Below, in pieces: positions 56,470-64,000 of a stretch of 64,000 nucleotides of DNA (its first letter is position 1; every line of letters starts with the position of its first letter). The translations under genes were made by a program, and so were the position numbers. A model generated the notes under the pieces. That model was not told the origin of the DNA. It saw only the letters and a list, made by a program, of their open reading frames with translations, and did not search any database. Source of the stretch: Lepeophtheirus salmonis (lineage: Eukaryota; Arthropoda; Copepoda; Siphonostomatoida; Caligidae); the NCBI RefSeq assembly GCF_016086655.4, contig NC_052138.2:14942001-15006000 (forward strand). The letters run 5' to 3'.

Positions 56470-57720
56470 GCTTTAACGTGTTCTTCCGTATTATTGAATT
56501 GTTGAGGTGTGTCAATATTCCTGAAATTACTGAAACATCGTTCAGAGTCGGCGGTTACGATGGGGCATTGGTATACATTGCTATCTTATTTGGATTTTCC
56601 CTTTCACGGACTTCAGTATGACGTCTAAACATTCGAGAAAATTTACGGATTTTCTTAACCCCGGAGTTTCTTTTCCCAAATCATCTTAATTGTTTAGGCA
56701 AAGTTATTCTTGGAGGTTTTCTATTATCTTAATGCTCTTCGTAAGAGGAAGCATTTCTTCTAAGGTATTAATAGTTGAAACTAAAGCCATTAAGTTTCCC
56801 TTGAGAATTGTAAGTTGCGCAGGAATTTCTTCATCCTCAAAGAGCTATTTGCCTTGAATAATGTATTAGCAGTCATCTTCCAATGTTAAAACAAAAGATT
56901 TCACAATTTTACAGTTTTCTGCCCAGTAGAATGTAGCTTTCAGCTAAGTACCCTATCTTGTTATAATGGGTTCTTGAGTTAGAAGTATTTGAACGAAAGT
57001 TGCAAGTTCACTCTAAAAAACGTCTTTTTAACTTCGGAGATTAATAGATTATACTATGGCCATTTGTGTAACACGACTAATTCCATGGTTGAAGCATGTA
57101 AAATATTTCATTTCCGGAAAAATCATTTAAAGACCTTTTACAGGTTTTAAGCAGTGGGATACGGCAAATAATCTTATTTTTTGAAAATCAGGGTTATCTC
57201 CAAAAATCTTGTTTTGGACTTTGATAACGGTTTGTTGGATGGTGAAAAAATTGGCATTTTCTACATCATAAATAAGAATAGAGTGAAACCGTTTATAAAG
57301 TTGACCACCCAAGGGACCAGTAAGAATAGCAGTCATTGATATTCCATAACTATCTTTAGTTTCATTGACTTGAACAAAAAGACCCTTTCCAATAAGTTTT
57401 TCAAACAATTTAAGAAATTGTTTTGACCCTTAGTTCCTCCATGTATCTTGTGAAAACTAATCGTTTAGCTACTTGATTTTTAACATATCTCTCCATAAAT
57501 TCAATAAAAGATGGATACCCCACCTTTTGGAGGGAAATTTTGCACAAAACCATCATTTTTTATTAAATCTGCGGGGACAGAAGACTTTTTAATTTTAGTT
57601 GAAGAACCTCGCCGTTCTCTATTAACTCGAGAATTGTTTTGTGTCTTAATGAATTGGTATGTAAGCTTGACTTCTTCATATCGTGAGTATAGTAAGAACA
57701 AATCTTACAAAAAAGAGTAA
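56470..57720 (-). pseudogene. hAT-family transposase, broken
   Basis: Minus-strand translation in several frames gives, in order, YGISMTAILTGPLGGQLYKR then ENANFFTIQQTVIKVQNKIF and IRLFAVSHCLKPVKGL (57400-57130). The last block stands where hAT proteins have a conserved VTDAAPYM-type catalytic segment. Then come PIITR-GT-LKATFYWAENCK (about 56975-56930, two Trp codons turned to TAG) and CPIVTADSERCFSNFRN (about 56570-56520), the C-terminal hAT dimerisation motif. The order is as in intact hAT transposases. Several stops and frameshifts and the lost catalytic block make it inactive. The upstream open frame at 57701-57501 may be the N-terminal part. No TIRs were identified. This type could once have mobilised the hAT MITEs seen elsewhere in the window, which is inference only. 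Confidence 0.7.
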
Positions 57721-58125
57721 TATTGAGGAATTTATGATGTTAGATCTTTTAATTTCGGCATTAAAGTAAAACAAAGATAAAAAAAATACAAACAAAAAGA
57801 ACTACCTAGTTTCTTATCTTGGAATCTGCTTCGTTCAAAAAGTTTGGTTTACTTCGACTATTCAAATAACATTGAATACATTTTTTTTTTAAATAGAAAG
57901 ATCCATAAGGAAATTATGTGCAACAGACTAATCAGAATTAAGTATTTTTAAAACAAGCTTTAGAAAATAATTAGGCCCTACATATACATAGATATAAAAG
58001 ATACATAGAGACAAGGGAAATGACGTCACAAAAAATCTTATAATATTAATAAACAAATATTTTTATAAATATCTTTGAGAAAAGTTGTAAATAAAATGAC
58101 TTATTGTGTATACTTTTCTTAACAT
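57721..58125. other. No gene seen
   Basis: AT-rich; TGACGTCA at 58021-58028. Confidence 0.4.
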
Positions 58126-58215
58126 TAGGTTAAGTAAAAAGTTCTGAGCGTTTATTGCTAGAAGGCTTTAGTGAGCTATATCTTACGATTAATACATTGC
58201 ATGAAAAACGCTTGA
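58126..58215 (+). mobile_element. Mariner left-end fragment
   Basis: It begins TTAGGTTAAGTAAAAAGTTC and continues to gagctatatcttacgattaa and tacattgcatgaaaaa. This matches the start of the mariner at 35646 over about 90 bp. The sequence after 58215 is unrelated, so only the left end remains. Confidence 0.6.
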
Positions 58216-58329
58216 AGTAATGGGTGAGGACTCAAAAATTAGAAAATTTAAAAAGCCATTTACATTTCTACATATTTCATTTTGTGCTATTTTTATGGTC
58301 AACTTACGAATCAAAAGTTAGTCATTTAA

Positions 58330-59000
58330 CAATTTTCTACATATTTTATTCAAAATTTCCCCCTTCCAATCTGAATGGTGGCTTCAATGCAGGGATGAAC
58401 AGAAGCACATCTGACCTTAATGAAGTCCGAGGACAAGTTGTTCGTAATTACGGCCTTCAAGGCATGGACATTTGTCCTGCCCTCCAAGACGAGCCAAACA
58501 GCGAAGTCCAGGGAGTTCATGTCGGGTGATAAAGAAGGCAAGAAGGCATCTATGTTCTCCCCGTAGAAATGCTGCACCTTCTTGGACGTGTGTGCCGGGC
58601 GCCATCTTGGGTAAACACATAGTTGTCCCTGGAGAACGTGCTCTTCAACCATACCAAGGCAGGGTACCTGAGGACCTTGTAGTAAACGCCCATGTAGACT
58701 TTATTGTTGGCCTTGCAGAAGTAGGGAGGCATCTTGGTGCTGTCCCACGCCACGACGCGGTGGACAATGGCCTGATCAGGATGTTTGGTCCAGACGGTTC
58801 CCTCAACCTGAGCTCTTGAATCAGACAAGAAGCGATCGTTTCTCCTGTTCAGAACAGCGTCCAATGTGAAGATTTTCTTGTCGGAGATCGACTTATGCGC
58901 AGAGAAGATTGCGCACCCTCTGCCATTTTGCTTGTTGCTCGGACATTTTTAATAGTACAAAAACAAAACAAACCTATAAATTGTAAGACTTTTAGGAATG
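58330..59000 (-). pseudogene. Tc1/mariner transposase, broken
   Basis: The minus strand reads SISDKKIFTLDAVLNRRNDR (first catalytic Asp, about 58893-58840), then DSTKMPPYFCKANNKVYMGV and DNYVFTQDGA (second Asp, about 58630-58600). After a frameshift come PAHTSKKVQHFYGENI, SPDMNSLDFAVWLVLEGRTN (third Asp) and CIEATIQIGRGKF near 58352. The spacing between the last two Asp is shortened relative to DD37D relatives, which suggests an internal deletion. The N-terminus (about 59000-58900) is in another frame and mostly lost. At least two frameshifts are present. Higher G+C than the surroundings marks it as an insert. Confidence 0.8.
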
Positions 59001-59511
59001 AGACTAGACGGCCTTGAAGAGGCTCAAACTGAGTCGACACAACACTATTCGGTGAATTTGTATTTACATATGTAATTTATATAAAATAAACAATGGAAAA
59101 GTTTGTACTATTGTGTGCATTTTGATTGATTTCAATCATAGGTATATTTGTTTTGTTTAAAATAAAACTCAAAAACTTTTCTCCATCTTCAAAGAGGTTC
59201 TCAATGGTATAATCAAAAAGGGTATAGAGACATACATATTTTCAAATATTTATGTACAAACTATTTTTATTTATTTTAGCTCATACTTACATTAATAGTG
59301 TTTAACAACGATGCAATCAAAACTATGTTTGTTTCGTATACGTTGGTTATTAATAATTATTTTTAGTGACGCGCATTCCCACAAAATTGAATTAATTATA
59401 AAATATACTAGACGTAGGAGAGATGGGTAATATTTGCTACACTTTGTGCATTTGGCTCAATTAATCAAAGATAGTTTGACCCTGATTTTGATGTATGTCA
59501 CCTTTTTTTAG
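59001..59511. other. No gene seen
   Basis: AT-rich. This would be intron or flank for the exon at 59512. Confidence 0.4.
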
Positions 59512-59687
59512 CTCAGATATGACCTTTCGAATACAAATTGCTAGAAGTGGCCAAGGGGATGTGATGTTTCTAGAATCTTATGTCAGACTCGTGGGTGCAA
59601 AAACTACAGTTTCTTTCTTACAGCACATGGACAAGGATGAGCCTCTGAATTTTAATCCCCGCCTCAAATCGCGGGATGATTTTTATG
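59512..59687 (+). CDS. Candidate internal exon of an unidentified gene (176 nt)
   Basis: A strong acceptor (tgtcaccttttttag) ends at 59511 and a strong donor (TATG|GTAAGA) begins at 59688. Between them one frame is open: S D M TFRIQIARSGQGDVMFLES, then YVRLVGAKTTVSFLQHMDKD and EPLNFNPRLKSRDDFY. The exon enters one nucleotide before a codon boundary and leaves after one nucleotide. Codon and residue usage are clearly more protein-like than in local chance frames. I do not recognise the family. The next candidate exon at 60117 starts in phase 0, so it cannot be joined directly without another exon in between. Confidence 0.45.
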
Positions 59688-60116
59688 GTAAGATGGGGTC
59701 GACAACCATGTGATAATACCATCCAAAATGTTATTCTCGATTTCAAGACGAAACGAATATCAGTGTAGCAAAGAATTCATATATACACCGACTCCATTTT
59801 TTTTTTTTTTTTTTTGCTTGGAGTAATGACCTAAAAACAATAAGGGGCACATTGAAGGTGGCAAAATCATAATGCTCCTTGACAGAGGTGCAAAATATTA
59901 TTAGAAGGTGTTGCAGTAGACAAGGGATCTTAAGCTTTAACAAGATTCCAAAAACAATATAGGTAAACTTTCTTACTTCTAATGAACAACAGTGTTTCCA
60001 ATATCGAATGGTTACATCCCCACTTTATACTAACAAATTAGGAGTGGAAATAAATACTGCACTTTCTGTGACTTGGAAATTGAAAAGTGCATTTTTTTCT
60101 ATGTCTGTCCGTGCAG

Positions 60117-60287
60117 CAATTAAATAATAGAGTGAAGGAGATAGTACAGACAAAAATGGAACTGCAGAATTACAAAGAAAAAATCAAAATAGAATCCTTG
60201 ATATCAAAAATACAGTCAGTCATATACCCGGCCCATACTAATAAAAAGGTAGTACCTACAGGGATGGAGAAGATGGTCAAGAGATAA
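60117..60287 (+). CDS. Candidate terminal exon, coiled-coil-like
   Basis: A good acceptor (tgtctgtccgtgcag) ends at 60116. The frame then reads QLNNRVKEIVQTKMELQNYK, EKIKIESLISKIQSVIYPAH and TNKKVVPTGMEKMVKR to a TAA at 60285-60287. The first 30 residues have a heptad-like, charged pattern compatible with a coiled coil. It is the same strand as the exon at 59512, but the phases do not join. The alternative is a chance frame after a chance acceptor. Confidence 0.3.
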   Translation, partial: QLNNRVKEIVQTKMELQNYKEKIKIESLISKIQSVIYPAHTNKKVVPTGMEKMVKR

Positions 60288-60974
60288 ATATTAATTATGG
60301 AGAGTTTTGATGTCAATGGGATACTGATTAAATATTTATAACGAAATAGATAATAATGCAACATTAAAGTGTTGAAATTTGTGTATTAAGCTTCTTTTTT
60401 TATTTGCTTATAATTTTTTAAATAGTTATCCTTTTAACATTTTTATAAGTTGAAGTGTTAAGTATTGGTCAATTATCTATGGTACTATTGTTGGATGATT
60501 TAAGTACTGGTTTAAATTTATAAGTGTTTATGTACAAAATAGTTGTGCATATACCAGGTGGAATCTAAAATTTAACTAAGTATCCATATTATTCTCCAAT
60601 TTTGTGTCCAAAATATTATATTTGACTCGGTATAATGTTTGTTTCCATGAATTTCATTCATATAATAAAAGTTTAATGGTGTTTCTTTTCTTCAATTTAT
60701 TCTGCAAGATGATTTTTTCCCCTCTATCATTATTACAAAAGAAAATTTGATTTATCAAAAGATAGTAAAAAATAAATGAAGATTCGTTAGATCTGATTTG
60801 CAATTGTTAAATAGTTTTTCATTTCAATATATATATTTTTTTATTTTTTGGGGGAAATAAAGTTTTCCTCATTTAATAATATGTATAGTCATGAATACAT
60901 AGGGTTGTAAATCCCAAGCAGTTTGCGTGTTATGTTGTTTTTTGCAACCTTAATATTGTTTTTAAATGTTCTAA
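60288..60974. other. No gene seen
   Basis: AT-rich sequence with no features. Confidence 0.4.
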
Positions 60975-61290
60975 AGCTGTAGATATTATTATTTCATTAT
61001 GAGGAGAGAACATCAATGTATAAGTTGTGCTCAGTAATAACGGAGAATGAGGCTGAGGATTTATAAGTATACGTCTTTGTTGGACTCAGAGTAGAATTGA
61101 GGATCAAAAACGGAGTCATTACTGCTTTTGTCCTTGCTTGATAAACAGTGTGACTTCTGATTATTTTCTTCATATCCCAGGTAATTTAACGAAATGTCAT
61201 GCCAGCTGAGCTGCTCTCTTCTAAAAACATTCTTCTAATTGTCAGGGTTACCATGATGATTTTCGTTTTCTTTTTTATTTACCGAGATTG
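60975..61290 (-). repeat. Repeat A, minus copy of a head-to-head pair
   Basis: Reverse reading gives aaaatcatcatggtaaccct, gacaattagaagaatg, agagagcagctcagctggca, tgacatttcgttaaatt, caattctactctgagtcc and gttattactgag. Its head faces the head of the plus copy that starts at about 61420. Confidence 0.7.
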
Positions 61291-61419
61291 CTAACAATTT
61301 ACACTACTATGAACATAATATATGTAGGTATGTGAAAATTGGGAAAATCCTCGTGAACATACACTTAAAAGAAACAGTATATGTTAAGAGATGAAAACCA
61401 GTGTAAAATGTACAGGGAA

Positions 61420-61830
61420 AAAAAAAAGCGAGAATCAACATGGTAACCCTGACAATTTAAAAAATGTTTTGGAGGAGGAAAGAATAATGCTCATGACGTT
61501 TGATTAGATCAGCTACAATTAGTTTTGACAAGGGAGGAAGGAGAAGAGGATATGAACAAGGACATTTGATAGAATTACTCCAATGTCGATCACCAAGTCT
61601 ACTCTGAGTCCAACGAGGACTTACTCTGCAACAAATCCTTAAGACTTTTCTTTGTCTTTTATGAGTGCATACAAATGTTTAATCAGGTTTTGAATATAAC
61701 TGAATCTATTTAAGAAAGGATGTTCACTACTCAGGAATTAAATAATAATGACAACTGCCAAGAAAAAGAAAAGTCATTTTTCAGATTACCAATTCCCCCA
61801 AAAAAGGGCCAGATAAAAATACACCGGATT
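61420..61830 (+). repeat. Repeat A, plus copy of a head-to-head pair
   Basis: The blocks are caacatggtaaccctgacaa, tttaaaaaatgttttggagg, tcatgacgtttgattagatc, agctacaattagttttgaca, gaacaaggacatttgata, aagtctactctgagtcc, and in the tail ggatgttcactactcaggaa. Confidence 0.7.
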
Positions 61831-61892
61831 TTTATGACTGTATATGTTGATACTCTGCAAAACATGAGTGCACAAAATAATTATTTCTCTTT

Positions 61893-62010
61893 ATTTTGAG
61901 AATTCAAACGTATTAGTGAACAAGAAGAGCTATAGTTTTTATAGTGATCCTTGTCAGCAAATATGTCGTCCATCGAAGTTGCACAAATACGTTTTTCTTT
62001 TTATTTACAC
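61893..62010 (+). repeat. Repeat F, copy 2
   Basis: Matches 46745-46860 (gagaattcaaacgtattagt, aagagctatagttttta, gatccttgtcagcaaatatg, tcgtccatcgaagtt). It follows the repeat-A tail directly. Confidence 0.5.
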
Positions 62011-62875
62011 TCACGAAGATTTATACCAGTGCATATCCCTAATATTATGTACCTATAGAATATGGAAAAGCTCTTCTAAGAGATTCAGCTATGAAATAAG
62101 TGAGAAATAAAAACTGCACTGTAATAGGGCAAGAAAACTATAAATGTTAGGTAAAGAGGTCATGTGTATGGAGTATTCCAATTGGAGTAGAAATAATTAT
62201 ATATGTAATATAAAGTTACAATCCAGCTCTAATACCCACCAGAATTTTAATTTATGAAGAATTTAAGTATTAATGAATTAGTACTTTTTCCTTGCAAGAC
62301 AAAATTAATCTATCCATAATGCGTTTAAAAAAACGTGGGAAATTTACCTACCCACAAAATTAGCCATTTTTTGTTAGCTCTAAAACATACTTCATTTAAA
62401 AGACATTAAATCCATAGATGTTTCAAATTATGCCACATTAGTTGAGATCAGATTTCTGGTTGACCCATGAGATCAGGATGAGGTAGAGGTTTTTATTATT
62501 ATTGGATTCCAAATTCAATTGCATGTTCTGACACTATACTAGAATCTATCCGGCTGGAAATTTAGTAGAGAAAAAAAGCTGTCAGATACTACTAATTATA
62601 CCATTAATGGCCTCTGGTAAATGAACACGATGACACCTGGATCCAAAAAGTACTTTTCTCAAATAAATACAAAACCAAGTTTTTGTTTATCAAATAAAAT
62701 TATGAGAAAGCTTTCAAACAAGGTGCTTCACATTGAAATCGGAGTTATACCAAGTGTAGAAAAAGTACTGAGACCTCCCTCTATGTAGTTATTCACATAC
62801 TCATAATTGATCAGGATGATGCACAAAGAACATTTTATTTCATAATATTTTTTACTATTACAATTCACTATTCAA
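62011..62875. other. No gene seen
   Basis: AT-rich sequence with no features. Confidence 0.4.
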
Positions 62876-63530
62876 TTAATTATGAATCTGACCATCAGCT
62901 TCAATGACTGCCTCCGACTGCCTCAGGAATCCCTTGGCACATTGGCAACATAGTCCCTTTTCATGATCCTCCACTACTAGTTAACGGAGGTCTTCAGAGC
63001 ATCAATATTCGGGTGGCGGACATTGTAGGCCTTCTTCTCAATTCGCAACCAAATTGAGTAATCCAGTGGATTCAGATCTGGGCTCTGAGAGGGCCAAAGG
63101 TTCTTGGACCAGAAGTTCATGTTGCTACCCATCCACTCTTGTACAATATTAGCAGTATATGCTGGAGCTTCTGAAATACTTACGTTGCCTTGTTGGACTT
63201 CTTCATAATCTTGGTGATTTCTGGGACCACATTTTCCTTCAATACCTTGAAGAAGTCGGCTGCAGGTAACCAGTATCCAATAGGAAACCAAATTGGAGAT
63301 ATATTTTCTCCAGCTGATGCCACACTCCCAACATCAGATGTTTCGTCTTGGTGACTATCCTGATACTGTTGTCAGCATTGCCAAAGCATACCACCCAATC
63401 AGTTTGCTTATTGTAGACGGGGTCCCAGGTGGTCCTCCCAGCGTAGATTAAATTACTTATGATGGCTCTTCTTGGTTCCATCACGACATATACAAAATTT
63501 TTGTTTACAACATGTACATCCATCAAAGGC
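62876..63530 (-). pseudogene. maT-type (DD37D-like) transposase, broken
   Basis: The minus strand reads DPVYNKQTDWVVCFGNADNS and VTKTKHLMLGV, then after a shift FLLDTGYLQP. The end is APAYTANIVQEWMGSN, FWSKNLWPSQSPDLNPLDYS and HPNIDALKTSVN, with a decayed C-terminus to about 62880. The third catalytic Asp (PLD) is present at DD37D spacing. At the second position the aligned residue is Ser (VSISEAPAY instead of a QQDSAPAH-type motif), and the first Asp region is lost. A pair of stops follows TSVN. The N-terminal DNA-binding half is missing. TIRs were not identified. Confidence 0.75.
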
Positions 63531-63540
63531 TGATAATAAT

Positions 63541-64000
63541 CTAAGCTATTCTAAAATAATGGGATTTTAAAGATTTAATCAACAACACCTATCCAAAACT
63601 GTCTCATTTCTTTTTCTACATCCAGTATGTCTATAAAATATTGGTGGTATATATGTATTTACTTAAATAATTAATTCGAATTATCTCATTTTCTTGATTT
63701 TTGGTTCAAAATTGTTCTTCTAATGTTGACGCACAACAAATAAAGATTTCAACAAATGATTTTTTTTTTTTGCATCAACAAGTTCTATAATATATGTATA
63801 AAGTTCAACTTTTTCTTTGTATAGTGCAATATAAAAAAATTACGAATATCTCAGATTTAGTACTAAAATAACTATAAACATTTCTTTACAAAATATTGGT
63901 TCAGAATAAAATTCCCCTTTTTTACAGTGAGTTTCAAAAAAAAAAAAAAAAAAAAAAGAAAATCCTTTTTTCGAAAATTGGTAATTTTTTTTATCTCCAA
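63541..64000. other. AT-rich end of window with a repeat E piece and homopolymers
   Basis: At about 63690-63745, tttttggttcaaaattgttc and atgttgacgcacaacaaata resemble 53355-53405. An A run of more than 20 lies near 63940. Confidence 0.4.

Noticed and set aside
58224..58819. Plus-strand ORFs of 101 and 115 codons
   Set aside because: Antisense to a recognisable broken transposase on the minus strand.

Overview
The window is strongly A+T-rich animal DNA. It has sparse genes, long non-coding stretches, many homopolymer runs and a heavy load of degenerate class II transposons. The mix (maT-type DD37D, Tc1-like and mariner transposases, hAT remnants and MITEs) plus a Munc13-4/BAIAP3-like gene points to an arthropod. 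From general familiarity with such sequence I would guess a parasitic copepod of the sea-louse type (Lepeophtheirus/Caligus), but this is inference and nothing in the window proves it. No prokaryotic signals, rRNA, functional tRNA or CRISPR array were seen.

Layout. 1-7.3 kb: repeats (families A and B), a Tc1-like 3' remnant at the left edge, a possible minus-strand exon at 4.0-4.3 kb and a short minisatellite at 7.1 kb. 7.5-8.8 kb: a complete maT-like Tc1/mariner element with perfect terminal inverted repeats (TIRs), a TA duplication and an open 342-aa DD37D transposase. 8.8-16.3 kb: a cluster of repeat-A copies on both strands, one of them split by a hAT-type MITE with an 8-bp target duplication. 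18.8-22.35 kb: the one clear protein-coding gene, a single open frame of 1175 codons for a C2-MUN-C2 protein (UNC13D/BAIAP3 type, vesicle priming). 22.9-36.3 kb: AT-rich foldback-like elements (family D), a well-bounded minus-strand exon at 27.45-27.77 kb, and two internally deleted mariner elements that keep both ends. 36-52 kb: mostly empty AT-rich DNA with a few small unassigned ORFs, an in-frame tandem repeat at 40 kb and a Pol III-promoter-like sequence at 51.4 kb. 52-64 kb: a full-length but broken mariner, a GGTCC-rich degenerate repeat field, a broken hAT transposase, two broken Tc1/mariner transposases, and two plus-strand candidate exons at 59.5 and 60.1 kb.

Functionally only the C2-MUN-C2 gene can be assigned a cellular role. 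The candidate exons probably belong to genes whose other exons lie outside the window or could not be recognised. The rest records successive transposon waves: nested insertions give relative ages, internally deleted mariners look like non-autonomous derivatives, and the intact maT copy is the youngest-looking autonomous element. I did not find a convincing new multi-gene system. The most unusual features are the dispersed repeat family A with its head-to-head pairs, the intronless MUN gene, the GC-palindrome-capped AT-rich family D, and a local excess of the palindrome TGACGTCA.
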